Shown: positions 8,451 through 17,860, counted from the first letter of the stretch. The stretch is DNA of 64,000 bases from Gallaecimonas pentaromativorans (GCF_003751625.1 NZ_RJUL01000012.1:62001-126000), one strand, 5' to 3'. Program-made: numbers and translations. Notes: a model not told the origin generated them from the letters alone.

Positions 8451-8642
8451 TCAGCGCCTGCGCGATCTGCGCCGTGGATCACGATCTTCATCCCAAAGAT
8501 GCACCGGTTCTTCTTCCAGCAGGTATTGCAGGGTCCTGAGGCTCCATAACAGCAGCGCCCGATGGGGCAGCCCCGGCTCGTCGACAATTTGTGCCAGCCG
8601 TTCCAGACGCAGCTGCTGTTGCTGTGGCGTTTGTGCTGTCAT
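8451..8642 (-). CDS. Small hypothetical protein (63 residues)
   Basis: The candidate begins MTAQTPQQQQLRLERL and ends with a basic tail (DPRRRSRRR). Its centre reads as an amphipathic or hydrophobic helix followed by an acidic patch (LRTLQYLLEEEPVHLWDED). The ATG at 8642 has only a weak ribosome site (GGAAG, about 9 bases upstream). The composition looks more protein-like than the competing frames. I do not recognise a family, and the reading frame could be spurious. It lies between the regulator gene and the protease leader, on the same strand as both. Confidence 0.4.
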   Translation of the reverse strand: MTAQTPQQQQLRLERLAQIVDEPGLPHRALLLWSLRTLQYLLEEEPVHLWDEDRDPRRRSRRR

Positions 8643-8734
8643 GGACTGCTTCCAGCTGTTGTGGGTCTAGTGGATTTTGCAAAACCCAAGCCACAACGGC
8701 TCACCAATATTTATCAATGCCTTAGCGAATTAAA

Positions 8735-8756
8735 AGCCACCCCAAGGGTGGCTCTT
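8735..8756 (-). terminator. Terminator after the VpsR-like regulator
   Basis: On the minus strand the hairpin AGCCACCC/GGGTGGCT with a short loop is followed by TTTTAATT. It lies about 30 bases after the regulator's stop codon. Confidence 0.7.
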
Positions 8757-8780
8757 GTTGCACAAACGGAACAGGCGGCG

Positions 8781-10241
8781 TCAATTAAGCTGATGTTTGT
8801 CCATCAGGCGGTACAGGGTCACCCTGGAGACCCCCAACAGCCTGGCAGCCTCCGATACATTGTGCTGGGTAAAGGCCAGTGAGGCGATCAGCGCCTCGCG
8901 CTCGGCGCCTTGCCTGGCCGCATCCAGGCTCAGCACCCGGGTGTCCTGTTTGGGGCTTTTGAGCCCCAGATCTTCGGCGCTTATCAGCCGGTTTTCGCTC
9001 ATCACCAGAGCGCGGCGGATGCGGTTTATCATCTCCCGTACATTGCCAGGCCAGCCATACTGGTTGATGGCCACCAGTGCCTGCTGGCTAAGGCCCCTGG
9101 CCTTGCTGTTGTGGTCAAGGCTGAATTTTTGGAAGAAAAACCGTGCCAGCAGCTCTACATCGCCCGGCCGCTCCCGAAGGGGCGGTACCCGAAGGTGCAG
9201 CACATTGAGCCGGTAGAACAAGTCTTCACGAAAACGCCCCTCGGCCACCGCTTTGTCCAAGTCCACATGGGTGGCGGCAATCACCCTTACATCCAGGTTA
9301 AGGCTCTGTTCCCCTCCCAGGCGCTCGATGCTGCCTTCTTGCAAAAAGCGCAGCAAATTGACCTGTAATTCAAGGGGTAAGTCTCCTACTTCATCCAAAA
9401 ACACGGTGCCGCCCTGGGCCATTTCAAAGCGCCCCAACTTGCGGCGCAGCGCCCCGGTAAAGGCGCCCTTTTCATGGCCAAAGAGTTCCGACTGGATAAG
9501 GGTTTCCGGCAAGGCGCCGCAGTTAACGGCAATAAAAGGCCCCTTGCGGCGGGCCGAGCGCTGGTGGATGGCGCGGGCGATAAGCTCTTTGCCGGTACCA
9601 CTTTCCCCCAAAATGAGCACCGGCGCATCTACCGCCGCCACCTTACGAATTTGGCTAAAGACCTGCATGATTGGCTGGCTGGCGCCGACCATCTGGCATT
9701 CATCCAGGCAAGAAAGCTGCTTCTCGCCCATCTCCCGCAGACGATTGATGCCGTAGGCGTGGCCTAGGGTGGCCTGCAGGAAGCTGACCTTGCCGTCCAG
9801 CGGCAGGGTGTAAAAGTCATAGCAGTTTTCGTAGATGAGCCGACAGAAATCCTGGTCTTCAAGCTCTTCGGTGCGGGTGAGGACTATCCAGGCGGGTGCG
9901 TTGTTGTCGCAAAGAACGTCTTCAAGCTCATCGCGCTGGCTATCCTTCAACGGGCACACCCTTGCCAGTGCTACCTCGTAGCCGTTTTGGGCCAACATCA
10001 TCCTGGCTTTGGCGGGGCTGGTGACCCGGTCCAATTGCCAACCTGGCAGGCGGATATCTTCGCTGGATGACGACAGATCCAAAAACAGTGCTTTTCTTTG
10101 CCCCTCCTGTCCTTGGCAAGGCCACTCGTATTCAACTTTATTCACGTGGCTACCACTTAGGCCTTGGTCCCAGTGTGCAAAGTTTAGTTGCCTGCAATAC
10201 ACAGCAGCAGCGGCCACAACGAGTGTTAATAGATTGTTCAC
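8781..10241 (-). CDS. VpsR-like sigma-54-type transcriptional activator
   Basis: At maximum length the protein has 486 residues. The GTG at 10241 gives an odd hydrophobic start, and a GTG at 10145 (about residue 33) is an alternative; no ribosome site decides. An N-terminal receiver-like domain lacking an obvious phospho-acceptor set resembles that of VpsR (a CDFYTLP-type segment). The AAA+ domain has Walker A GESGTGKE, a GAFTGA loop, Walker B GGTVFLDEVGDLP and an R-finger region. A FIS-type helix-turn-helix lies at the C-terminus (NVSEAARLLGVSRVTLYRL). VpsR of Vibrio binds c-di-GMP and controls matrix genes, but it lacks GAFTGA. Here GAFTGA is intact, so contact with sigma-54 is expected. 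The gene is divergent from gspA and close to a c-di-GMP riboswitch, which fits a role in secretion or biofilm control (inference). Confidence 0.85.
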   Translation of the reverse strand: MNNLLTLVVAAAAVYCRQLNFAHWDQGLSGSHVNKVEYEWPCQGQEGQRKALFLDLSSSSEDIRLPGWQLDRVTSPAKARMMLAQNGYEVALARVCPLKDSQRDELEDVLCDNNAPAWIVLTRTEELEDQDFCRLIYENCYDFYTLPLDGKVSFLQATLGHAYGINRLREMGEKQLSCLDECQMVGASQPIMQVFSQIRKVAAVDAPVLILGESGTGKELIARAIHQRSARRKGPFIAVNCGALPETLIQSELFGHEKGAFTGALRRKLGRFEMAQGGTVFLDEVGDLPLELQVNLLRFLQEGSIERLGGEQSLNLDVRVIAATHVDLDKAVAEGRFREDLFYRLNVLHLRVPPLRERPGDVELLARFFFQKFSLDHNSKARGLSQQALVAINQYGWPGNVREMINRIRRALVMSENRLISAEDLGLKSPKQDTRVLSLDAARQGAEREALIASLAFTQHNVSEAARLLGVSRVTLYRLMDKHQLN

Positions 10242-10279
10242 CTAGTGATCCTGCCATGTAACAGCGGCAATTTCGGACT

Positions 10280-10293
10280 ACTGTTAAAACAGT
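10280..10293. promoter_or_regulatory. Inverted repeat in the divergent regulator/gspA intergenic region
   Basis: ACTGTT-AA-AACAGT (arms of 6 bp) lies in the 72-bp gap between the start of the VpsR-like gene and gspA. It is a possible operator; no protein can be assigned. Confidence 0.35.
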
Positions 10294-10313
10294 CACTCTG
10301 TGGTTTAGGTGCC

Positions 10314-11936
10314 ATGTACAACCACTACTTCGGGCTGACTGAGTCGCCCTTTTCCATCGCACCGGATCCGCGTTATCTGTACCTGAGTGAGCAGCACAAG
10401 GAAGCACTGGCCCACCTCCTTTACGGGATCCGTAACGACAACGGCTTTGTGCTCTTGACCGGCGAAGTGGGCACCGGCAAGACCACGGTCTGCCGTTGCC
10501 TGCTTGAACAGCTGGGCGAGCACACCGACTTGGCCTTTATCCTCAATCCCAAATACTCGGTGCTGGAACTGCTGGCAGCCATTTGCGACGAGCTGGCCAT
10601 TCCCTACACCCCCGGCAGCACTTGGCTTAAAACCTATATCGATGCCCTTAACCGCCACCTGCTGGAAAGCCACGCCAAGGGCCGGCACACCGTGCTTATC
10701 ATCGATGAAGCCCAGAACCTCTCCAGCGAAGTGCTAGAGCAGCTGCGGCTACTCACCAACCTTGAGACCAACCAGCGCAAGCTTTTGCAAATCATCCTGC
10801 TGGGCCAGCCAGAGCTGCTGACAATGCTTGCCAAACCGGAGCTTCGCCAGTTGTCGCAGCGCATCACCGCCCGCTTTCACCTCGGCCCTCTGAGCGCTGC
10901 GGAAACGGCGGCCTACGTGCAGCACCGCCTGGCGGTGGCCGGCCAGGAGCAGCCACTGTTTTCAGCCTCGGTACTCAGGCGCCTTTATCAGCTCTCCAAA
11001 GGGGTGCCGCGGGTTATCAACCTGTTGTGCGATAGAGCGCTGCTGGGCACCTACAGCCAACGCAAAACCCGGGTCAGCAGCGCCATCCTCAACCAGGCGG
11101 CGCGGGAGTTAAAAGGCCAGTCGCAACCGGCAGGGCGCCGCCGCCTTTGGTGGTTGCTCACCGCCCTTGGCGCCGCAGTGCTGCTGGCGGGCTACCGCCT
11201 GGCCTGGATACCGGGCGCTTCTCTTAACGCCGTTGAAGCCAAGGCCATGGCGCTGGCGCCTACGCCTATTGCCCAAGGCACCGGCGCCGAACCTAAACCG
11301 GCAACGGCGCTGGCATTTGATTGGCAGTGGCCAGAGGGGCTCGCCATTGAGCTAAGCCAGGCGGCGGCCTTTACCCGGCTTTTTAACGCCTGGCACCTCG
11401 ATTACAAAGCCGCCGAGCAGCCGTCGGTATGCCAGTTCGCAAGAGACAACCAGCTAGGCTGCTTTAGCGAAAACGCCAGTTGGCAGCACCTCACCGCCCA
11501 CAACAGGCCGGCAGTTATCGGTATCAATGCCGGCAGCCAGCATTATTTCGCGCTGCTGTTAAGAGTCAGTGGCGATCTGGCCGAACTCGACAGAGGCGGC
11601 AACCAGGATCTGGTGCCATTGGATGACGTAAAAGCGCACTGGGACGGCAGCTACACCCTGCTGTGGCGGATGCCACCCGGTTATGTCGAGCCGCTAAGGC
11701 CCGGCCAGCAGAGCCTCGCCGTTGCCTGGTTAGAGCACCAACTGGCCGAGATCCAAGGCAGAGCCGAGCGGTCTTTGCCCGACAACCACTATGACTTTCC
11801 CCTGTTTCGTGACGTTAAAGCTTTCCAATTCAGCCAGGGCCTCGCTGCCGACGGGGTAGTGGGCCCCCAAACCAGCATTCGTTTAACCAGCCTGACCGAC
11901 GGCAGCGTGCCGTTGCTCTTCCCCCCCGAGGGCTAG
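10314..11936 (+). CDS. gspA: Type II secretion ATPase GspA (ExeA-like)
   Basis: The protein has 540 residues from the ATG at 10314 (MYNHYFGLTESPFSI, the usual family start); the ribosome site is weak. The N-terminal AAA ATPase has Walker A GEVGTGKT at 50-57 and Walker B VLIIDEAQ near 127-134. One membrane segment lies at about 279-293. The periplasmic part ends in a peptidoglycan-binding domain (AFQFSQGLAADGVVGPQTS). In Aeromonas, ExeA works with ExeB to place the secretin through the cell wall. The gene is immediately followed by gspB (stop and next ATG 2 bases apart), so the two are co-transcribed. Confidence 0.93.
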   Translation: MYNHYFGLTESPFSIAPDPRYLYLSEQHKEALAHLLYGIRNDNGFVLLTGEVGTGKTTVCRCLLEQLGEHTDLAFILNPKYSVLELLAAICDELAIPYTPGSTWLKTYIDALNRHLLESHAKGRHTVLIIDEAQNLSSEVLEQLRLLTNLETNQRKLLQIILLGQPELLTMLAKPELRQLSQRITARFHLGPLSAAETAAYVQHRLAVAGQEQPLFSASVLRRLYQLSKGVPRVINLLCDRALLGTYSQRKTRVSSAILNQAARELKGQSQPAGRRRLWWLLTALGAAVLLAGYRLAWIPGASLNAVEAKAMALAPTPIAQGTGAEPKPATALAFDWQWPEGLAIELSQAAAFTRLFNAWHLDYKAAEQPSVCQFARDNQLGCFSENASWQHLTAHNRPAVIGINAGSQHYFALLLRVSGDLAELDRGGNQDLVPLDDVKAHWDGSYTLLWRMPPGYVEPLRPGQQSLAVAWLEHQLAEIQGRAERSLPDNHYDFPLFRDVKAFQFSQGLAADGVVGPQTSIRLTSLTDGSVPLLFPPEG

Positions 11937-11938
11937 CC

Positions 11939-12655
11939 ATGTCCTATATCCTGGAAGTGCTCAAGCAATCGGAGCGCCAGCGCCGCCAAGGCCAGCAGGC
12001 CCCGGGCCTCGACACCCCGCAGGCCATGCCGCCACCGCCAAAACCCAAAGGCGCGTCCTTGCTCCCTTATTTGCTGGTATTGGCCGCCCTGCTCGCCGCT
12101 TGGCTGTTCTGGCCAAGCGCGCCGGCGCCGGTAAAAATGCCCACCGCGAAGGTCAAATCGGCCGCTCCCGGGCTTGACCCAAAGGCGCTGAGCCCAGTCA
12201 CCCTTGAGACCGAGCAACCCATTTTGCAAACCCCAGCCGCGCCGGTGGAAAATCGTGCCGATAGCAAGCCGCCTTCCTCTGAGCTGGCGCAGGCAACGCT
12301 GCCGCCACCCATTGCCGAGCCAGTAGCTGTGCCGGCTAAAGAGCCGGCCACCAAGACTGATAGCGAAGCCCCTGCTCCCGAAGCCGAACAAACCGCACAA
12401 ACAGAGGCGGCTGACACCGAACAGGCCCTGCCCAGTTGGCGGCAACTGCCGGTGGATGTGCAGCGGCAGCTGCCGGCACTGGTGGTAACGGTGCACATCT
12501 ATGCCAAGGAACCCAAAGACAGGCTGGTGAAAATAAACAACCGGGCTTACGGCGAAGGGGCCAAGCTCGGTAATGGCCTGACCCTTACTGCCATTACTCC
12601 CGATGGCATCGAGCTTGAATACCGGCAATGGCGTTTTACCATGCCGGCCTATTGA
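11939..12655 (+). CDS. gspB: Type II secretion protein GspB
   Basis: The protein has 238 residues. The start MSYILEVLKQSERQRR is the conserved GspB N-terminus. A membrane segment follows at about 40-60 (LLPYLLVLAALLAAWLF). A Pro/Ala/Glu-rich periplasmic linker runs to residue 160. The C-terminal GspB domain has VTVHIYAKEPKDRLVKINN and ends FTMPAY. It partners GspA in secretin assembly. Together with the secretin fragment at the left edge this supports a working type II system in the organism. The remaining gsp genes are not in the window. Confidence 0.92.
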   Translation: MSYILEVLKQSERQRRQGQQAPGLDTPQAMPPPPKPKGASLLPYLLVLAALLAAWLFWPSAPAPVKMPTAKVKSAAPGLDPKALSPVTLETEQPILQTPAAPVENRADSKPPSSELAQATLPPPIAEPVAVPAKEPATKTDSEAPAPEAEQTAQTEAADTEQALPSWRQLPVDVQRQLPALVVTVHIYAKEPKDRLVKINNRAYGEGAKLGNGLTLTAITPDGIELEYRQWRFTMPAY

Positions 12656-12704
12656 GGCGGGGACCTTGGGTTTATGATAGGGCCAGTCATACGGAGGCCT
12701 TATC

Positions 12705-13142
12705 TTGTCTGATATCCATATCCTGGTGGGCAGTACCCTGGGCGGCAGTGAATATGTTGCCGATGCCCTGTGCGAAACCCTGCAACAGCACCAACATCAA
12801 GTACAGATTCATCTCAGCCCCGATCTGGGATCTCTCCCTACCAGCGGTATTTGGCTGCTGTGCAGCTCAACCCACGGCGCCGGGGACTTGCCCGATAACA
12901 TTCAGCCTTTTGCCGAGCAGCTGGCAGGCAAACCCGATCTGAGCCAGATCCGCTTCGCCGTCTTTGCCATCGGCGACAGCAGTTACGACACCTTCTGTGA
13001 GGGGGGAAAACAATTGGAAAAGGCCATGATCGCCTGCCAGGCAACTGAAATCTGGCCAAGGATCGACATCGATGTACTGGCAGAACAGTTGCCAGAAGAT
13101 CTGGCTAACGCCTACTTAGAAGCTCAGATCAGTAAAATTTGA
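12705..13142 (+). CDS. mioC: Flavodoxin-like protein MioC
   Basis: The protein has 145 residues and a TTG start at 12705, chosen because GGAGG lies 8 bases upstream and the protein begins MSDIHILVGSTLGGSEYVAD. The flavodoxin fold shows in the N-terminal phosphate-binding loop (VGSTLGGSEYVAD), the CSSTHGAGDLPDN loop and AVFAIGDSSYDTFC. MioC binds FMN and is a short-chain flavodoxin. In enterobacteria and relatives its gene borders oriC, as it does here: a DnaA-box-like sequence overlaps its stop codon. Confidence 0.92.
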   Translation: MSDIHILVGSTLGGSEYVADALCETLQQHQHQVQIHLSPDLGSLPTSGIWLLCSSTHGAGDLPDNIQPFAEQLAGKPDLSQIRFAVFAIGDSSYDTFCEGGKQLEKAMIACQATEIWPRIDIDVLAEQLPEDLANAYLEAQISKI

Positions 13143-13460
13143 TCCACATCCCAGCCCTTATTTCAGATCAAAGCTGTGCATATCTATGGATCTTACCGGT
13201 GGGAAACCGGTGTTTATTCACTGATTAAGATCCAACACCTACCACCCCTGTGCATAACTAGCCAAGTTGATCCCAGCTCATACAGAGTGGGATCAACCTT
13301 TATCAACATGATCTGATCGACTCCATGATCCTGTCTTGATTGATCTTTTTAGTGTTACCCACAGATCCGGCGCGATCTAATAGATCAAACAGTAAAGGAT
13401 CTTTAAAAAAGATCTTTGATCTAATACTGGATCACTGAGCCGATCACCGACTTGGTGAGC
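13140..13460. other. Chromosomal replication origin oriC
   Basis: The gap between mioC and mnmG holds about 18 GATC Dam sites in some 320 bases, counted by eye. It also holds several DnaA-box-like nonamers: TGATCCACA (13140-13148), TGTGCATAT (13175-13183), TGTGCATAA (13249-13257, reverse of TTATGCACA), TTATCAACA (13300-13308) and TTACCCACA (13355-13363). An AT-rich stretch with repeated GATCTnn elements at about 13376-13432 lies on the mnmG side, matching the unwinding element of enterobacterial oriC. Dense GATC implies Dam methylation and SeqA-type sequestration. The location is typical for Gammaproteobacteria. Confidence 0.93.
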
Positions 13461-13480
13461 GCTGCGCTTCGGAGTACAAT
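13452..13480 (+). promoter_or_regulatory. mnmG promoter
   Basis: A -35 TTGGTG (13452-13457) and a -10 TACAAT (13475-13480) are separated by 17 bases and lie directly right of oriC. Transcription from the mnmG promoter next to the origin is known to aid initiation in E. coli. Confidence 0.7.
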
Positions 13481-13516
13481 GCGCGGCTCTCTATCAGTCT
13501 GGCGTTGAGGTTCTCA

Positions 13517-15412
13517 ATGGATAATCCGCATCACTTTGAAGTGATCGTTGTCGGTGGCGGTCATGCCGGTACCGAAGCGGCAATGGCGTCTGCCCGCATG
13601 GGCCGCCGTACCCTGCTGCTGACCCATAACATTGATACCTTGGGCCAGATGTCCTGTAACCCGGCGATCGGTGGTATCGGTAAGGGCCACCTGGTCAAGG
13701 AGATCGATGCCTTGGGTGGCTTGATGGCCACTGCCATCGATCACGGCGGTATTCAGTTTCGTACCCTCAATGCCTCTAAAGGCCCGGCGGTGCGTGCCAC
13801 CCGCGCCCAGGCTGACCGCGCCCTGTACAAGGCCTTTGTGCGAAGCGCTCTTGAGAATCAGCCCAACCTGACGTTGTTTCAGCAGCCTTGTATCGACCTC
13901 ATCGTCGAAGGCGACACGGTCAAAGGCGCCGTTACTCAGATGGGGCTCAAATTCTATGCACCTACCGTGGTGCTGACGGTGGGCACTTTCCTTGGCGGGC
14001 GCATTCATATCGGCCTTGATAATTTTGAAGGCGGCCGCGCAGGCGATCCGCCGGCCAATGCCCTGTCCAAGCGATTACGTGAACTACCGTTTCGGGTGGA
14101 TCGCTTAAAAACCGGTACACCGCCGCGCCTCGATGCCCGCAGCATCGACTTTTCCCAGATGGAAGCGCAGCCCGGCGACAACCCGACGCCGACCTTTTCC
14201 TTCCTGGGCAATCGCCAGCAGCACCCGACCCAGATCAACTGCTACATCGCTCATACCAGTGAAGCGACCCATGAAGTGATCCGCGCCAACCTCGACCGCA
14301 GCCCCATGTATGCCGGGGTTATCGAAGGTATTGGCCCGCGCTATTGCCCGTCCATCGAAGACAAAGTGGTGCGTTTTGCCGACAAGCAAAGCCACCAGAT
14401 CTTCTTGGAGCCAGAAGGCCTTACCACCCACGAGGTCTATCCCAACGGTATTTCCACCTCGCTGCCCTATGACGTGCAGCTGGCGATCGTCCGTTCGATC
14501 AAGGGCCTGGAAAATGCCCACATCATGCGCCCTGGCTATGCCATCGAGTACGATTTCTTTGATCCTCGGGATCTGAAAAGCACCCTTGAGACCAAATTCA
14601 TCAAGGGCCTGTTCTTTGCCGGGCAAATAAACGGCACCACCGGTTACGAAGAAGCCGGGGCCCAAGGCCTTATTGCCGGCCTTAACGCCGCGCGCCTTGC
14701 CCGTGGCGAGGAAGGCTGGGCGCCTCACCGCTCCGACGCCTACATGGGGGTGCTGATCGACGATCTGTCCACCCTCGGCACCAAAGAGCCCTACCGCATG
14801 TTTACCAGCCGCGCCGAATACCGGTTGCTGCTGCGGGAAGACAACGCCGACCTGCGCCTGACCGCCAAGGGCCGCGAGCTGGGCCTGGTGGACGACGTGC
14901 GCTGGCAGGCCTTTAGCGAGAAAGTGGAGCTGATTGAACAGGAGGCCCAGCGCCTCAAGGGCCAATACGCTCACCCCGGCAGCCCCCAGGCCGAGGCACT
15001 CAACACTTTGCTTAAAGCGCCGCTGACCCGCGAGAACAGCCTTGAAGAGCTGCTGCGCCGCCCGGAAATGACCTACGACGCGCTGATGAGCATCGAGGGC
15101 TTCGGCCCGGCCCTTGGCAACGAGCAGGCCGCCGAGCAGGTAGAAACCCAAATCAAATACGCCGGTTACATCGAGCGCCAGAAAGACGAGATTGATAAAA
15201 TTCTGCGTAACGAGCACACCTTGCTGCCAGCGGATCTGGACTACAAAAACGTCAAGGGGCTGTCCAACGAGGTGATCGTCAAACTGAACGATGCCAAGCC
15301 GCAGACCGTAGGCCAGGCTTCGCGCATCTCCGGCATCACCCCGGCGGCCATTTCCCTGCTGCTGGTGTATCTCAAGAAGCAAGGTCTGTTGAGGCGTGAA
15401 CATGCTGCGTAA
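13517..15412 (+). CDS. mnmG: tRNA uridine-5-carboxymethylaminomethyl modification enzyme MnmG (GidA)
   Basis: The protein has 631 residues. The ATG at 13517 is chosen because it gives [20 protein letters not shown] with GAGG 6 bases upstream; an upstream TTG is unlikely. It has the FAD-binding [10 protein letters not shown] motif, the [14 protein letters not shown] block, and a C-terminal helical domain for MnmE contact. With MnmE it builds cmnm5U34 in tRNAs reading NNA/NNG codons. Its 3' end overlaps rsmG, as in most Gammaproteobacteria, so the two are translationally coupled. Confidence 0.97.
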   Translation: MDNPHHFEVIVVGGGHAGTEAAMASARMGRRTLLLTHNIDTLGQMSCNPAIGGIGKGHLVKEIDALGGLMATAIDHGGIQFRTLNASKGPAVRATRAQADRALYKAFVRSALENQPNLTLFQQPCIDLIVEGDTVKGAVTQMGLKFYAPTVVLTVGTFLGGRIHIGLDNFEGGRAGDPPANALSKRLRELPFRVDRLKTGTPPRLDARSIDFSQMEAQPGDNPTPTFSFLGNRQQHPTQINCYIAHTSEATHEVIRANLDRSPMYAGVIEGIGPRYCPSIEDKVVRFADKQSHQIFLEPEGLTTHEVYPNGISTSLPYDVQLAIVRSIKGLENAHIMRPGYAIEYDFFDPRDLKSTLETKFIKGLFFAGQINGTTGYEEAGAQGLIAGLNAARLARGEEGWAPHRSDAYMGVLIDDLSTLGTKEPYRMFTSRAEYRLLLREDNADLRLTAKGRELGLVDDVRWQAFSEKVELIEQEAQRLKGQYAHPGSPQAEALNTLLKAPLTRENSLEELLRRPEMTYDALMSIEGFGPALGNEQAAEQVETQIKYAGYIERQKDEIDKILRNEHTLLPADLDYKNVKGLSNEVIVKLNDAKPQTVGQASRISGITPAAISLLLVYLKKQGLLRREHAA

Positions 15413-16031
15413 GCGTCTGGACCAACTGCTGGCCGAGACCAGTCTTGAGGTGACCGGTCATCAGCGCGAGCTGCTGGTCAAACTGGTGGAACAGCTCGAC
15501 AAGTGGAACAAGGCCTACAACCTCACCTCGGTGCGCGACCCCTTGGATATGGTGGCCAAACATATTGTTGATAGCCTGGTTGTGAGTCCTTACTTACCAT
15601 CTGGTGCCATTATCGACGTGGGTACAGGCCCTGGGCTGCCCGGGTTGCCGCTGGCCATCATCAACCCGGACAAAACCTTTGTGCTGCTCGATTCGTTGGG
15701 CAAACGCATCCGTTTTATTCGCCAGACCTGCCATGAGCTCGGCATTAGCAACGTGACTGCCATTCAGAGCCGGGTTGAGGAACATCAGCCTGAGCAGCCT
15801 TATGCCGCCGTGGTCAGCCGCGCCTTTGCCTCCATCCAGGACATGCTTTCCTGGTGTGGCCACCTGACCGACCACCGCGGCGCTTTTTTGGCCATGAAGG
15901 GCCTCTATCCTGAAGAAGAATTGAACGCCCTGCCTGAGAATATCGAAGTTCGTGCGGTATATCCCCTTGCCGTGCCGGGTCTGGATGGTCAGCGCCATCT
16001 GATCGCGCTAGGATACGCGGATACCGAATAA
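15402..16031 (+). CDS. rsmG: 16S rRNA (guanine527-N7)-methyltransferase RsmG (GidB)
   Basis: The protein has 209 residues from ATG 15402 ([12 protein letters not shown]) with GAGG 7 bases upstream; an in-frame GTG at 15396 is the alternative. The SAM-binding motif is [17 protein letters not shown]. RxxFI and VVSRAFASI motifs are typical of the family. It methylates G527 of 16S rRNA at the N7 position. The start lies inside the end of mnmG (11-base overlap), and parA follows 17 bases after the stop. Confidence 0.96.
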   Translation: MLRKRLDQLLAETSLEVTGHQRELLVKLVEQLDKWNKAYNLTSVRDPLDMVAKHIVDSLVVSPYLPSGAIIDVGTGPGLPGLPLAIINPDKTFVLLDSLGKRIRFIRQTCHELGISNVTAIQSRVEEHQPEQPYAAVVSRAFASIQDMLSWCGHLTDHRGAFLAMKGLYPEEELNALPENIEVRAVYPLAVPGLDGQRHLIALGYADTE

Positions 16032-16048
16032 ATCGATAAGGGACGACA

Positions 16049-16849
16049 GTGGCAAGAGTTATCGCCGTAGCCAACCAGAAAGGTGGGGTTGGCAAAACCA
16101 CCACCAGTGTCAATCTGGCTGCCTCACTGGCGGCTACCAAACGCAGGGTTTTGCTGATCGACCTCGATCCCCAAGGCAATGCCACCATGGGATCCGGGGT
16201 GGACAAATACGACGTTCCCCATACCGTTTACGACCTGCTGGTAGACGAAAAGCCGCTGGATGAAGTAGTGGTGAAAGACACCGTTGGCGGTTTTCACCTG
16301 GTTGCCGCCAATGGCGATGTCACTGCCGCCGAAGTGAAGATGATCGAGTTCTTCGCCCGGGAAGTGCGGCTGCGTAATGCCCTGGCCCCGGTACTGGACC
16401 AATACGATTACATCTTCATCGACTGTCCGCCGTCACTGAACCTGCTGACCGTCAACGCCATGTCGGCTGCCGACTCGGTGCTGGTGCCCATGCAGTGTGA
16501 ATACTACGCCCTGGAAGGCCTGACCTCCTTGATGGACACCATCAGCAAGCTGGCCGCCGTGGTGAACCCCAAGCTGCATATCGAAGGGGTGCTGCGCACC
16601 ATGTACGATGCCCGCAACCGCCTGGCCAATGATGTGTCCGATCAGCTAAAAGCCCACTTTGGCGACAAGCTGTATCGCACCGTTATTCCGCGCAATGTGC
16701 GCCTGGCCGAAGCCCCCAGCTTTGGCGCCCCGGTGATGTATTACGACAAAGCCTCCAACGGCGCCAAAGCCTACCTGGCACTGGCCGGCGAGATTTTGCG
16801 CCGCCACGACGAGGACACCTCCGCCCTGGCGGCGGCCAGCGGAGAGTAA
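16049..16849 (+). CDS. parA: Chromosome-partitioning ATPase ParA (Soj)
   Basis: The protein has 266 residues and a GTG start at 16049 (MARVIAVANQKGGVGKTTTSVNLAA). The deviant Walker A KGGVGKTT, the Walker A' IDLDPQGNAT and the Walker B FIDCPPSLN are all intact. ParA forms ATP-dependent DNA-bound gradients that move the ParB-parS complex and segregate origin regions. It is co-transcribed with parB (9-base gap). Confidence 0.97.
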   Translation: MARVIAVANQKGGVGKTTTSVNLAASLAATKRRVLLIDLDPQGNATMGSGVDKYDVPHTVYDLLVDEKPLDEVVVKDTVGGFHLVAANGDVTAAEVKMIEFFAREVRLRNALAPVLDQYDYIFIDCPPSLNLLTVNAMSAADSVLVPMQCEYYALEGLTSLMDTISKLAAVVNPKLHIEGVLRTMYDARNRLANDVSDQLKAHFGDKLYRTVIPRNVRLAEAPSFGAPVMYYDKASNGAKAYLALAGEILRRHDEDTSALAAASGE

Positions 16850-16858
16850 GGGAATACC

Positions 16859-17773
16859 ATGGTAAAGAAACCTCGTGGATTGGGCCGTGGCCTGGATGCG
16901 CTGCTGGCCACCAGCAATGCCAGCCGTGACCGTGACGACCAGCAGCCTGAACCCCAGGCCGCTGCCAGCACGGCGCCTTCGGCCAAGGAAAAAGAGCTGC
17001 GCCGCCTGCCGGTAGAGCAGCTCAGGCCCGGTAAATACCAGCCACGGCGTGACATGGTCCCCGATGCCCTCGAAGAGCTGGCCAGCTCCATCCGTGCCCA
17101 GGGCATTATTCAGCCCATCGTGGTGCGCCCGGTTGGCCCCGAGCAGTTTGAGATCATCGCCGGTGAGCGCCGTTGGCGGGCCGCGCAGATGGCTGAGCTG
17201 GAGCTGGTGCCCTGCGTGGTGCGGGAAGTGCCCGACGAAGCGGCGGTGGCCATTGCCCTGATTGAGAACATCCAGCGCGAAGATCTCAACGCCATGGAAG
17301 AGGCGGTCGCCCTCAAGCGCCTGATGGCCGAGTTCGAGCTGACCCACCAGGAAGTGGCCGATGCGGTGGGTAAATCTCGCACCGCTGTCACCAACCTGCT
17401 GCGCCTCAATTCCCTTAATGACGACGTCAAACGGCTGCTAGAACACGGCGACATCGAGATGGGCCATGCCCGCGCCCTGCTGGCGCTCAGTGGCGATGTG
17501 CAAAGCGAGACCGCCCGCCTGGTGGCAGGCAAGGGCTTGTCGGTTAGGGAGACCGAGAAGCTGGTCAAAAAGGTACTGGAAGGCAAACCGGCCAAGGTGG
17601 AAAAGCCGGTGGACCCGGATATTCGCCGCCTGGAGACCACCCTTTCAGAGCGTTTCGGGGCCAAGGTGGCCATCGATAACGGCCCCAAGGGCAAAGGCAA
17701 GGTCACCATCAGCTACGGCTCCCTTGATGAGCTGGATGGGATCCTCGCTCACCTTGGTGTGGAAACAAGCTGA
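16859..17773 (+). CDS. parB: Chromosome-partitioning protein ParB (Spo0J)
   Basis: The protein has 304 residues. The start KKPRGLGRGLDALL is the ParA-interacting peptide. It is followed by the CTPase/ParB-N domain (ELRRLPVEQLRPGKYQPRR, GERRWRAAQMA, IENIQREDLNAMEEA), a helix-turn-helix (LTHQEVADAVGKSRTAVTNLLRL) and a C-terminal dimer domain. ParB loads at parS sites near the origin. A degenerate parS-like sequence lies inside glmS at 31518-31533. A terminator follows parB. Confidence 0.96.
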   Translation: MVKKPRGLGRGLDALLATSNASRDRDDQQPEPQAAASTAPSAKEKELRRLPVEQLRPGKYQPRRDMVPDALEELASSIRAQGIIQPIVVRPVGPEQFEIIAGERRWRAAQMAELELVPCVVREVPDEAAVAIALIENIQREDLNAMEEAVALKRLMAEFELTHQEVADAVGKSRTAVTNLLRLNSLNDDVKRLLEHGDIEMGHARALLALSGDVQSETARLVAGKGLSVRETEKLVKKVLEGKPAKVEKPVDPDIRRLETTLSERFGAKVAIDNGPKGKGKVTISYGSLDELDGILAHLGVETS

Positions 17774-17833
17774 GATGTTAACTATTAGCGGCTTTAACAA
17801 GATTTCGCTGATAAGGCTGTAAAAAAACAAATT

Positions 17834-17860
17834 AAAGCGCCATTAACGGCGCTTTTTTTT
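17834..17860 (+). terminator. Terminator after parB
   Basis: The stem AAAGCGCC/GGCGCTTT with a six-base loop is followed by a run of T. It separates the mnmG-parB unit from the atp operon. Confidence 0.85.

Noticed and set aside
13441-13500. A small gene between oriC and mnmG
   Set aside because: The segment is explained by a -35/-10 promoter and the mnmG leader; there is no start with a ribosome site.
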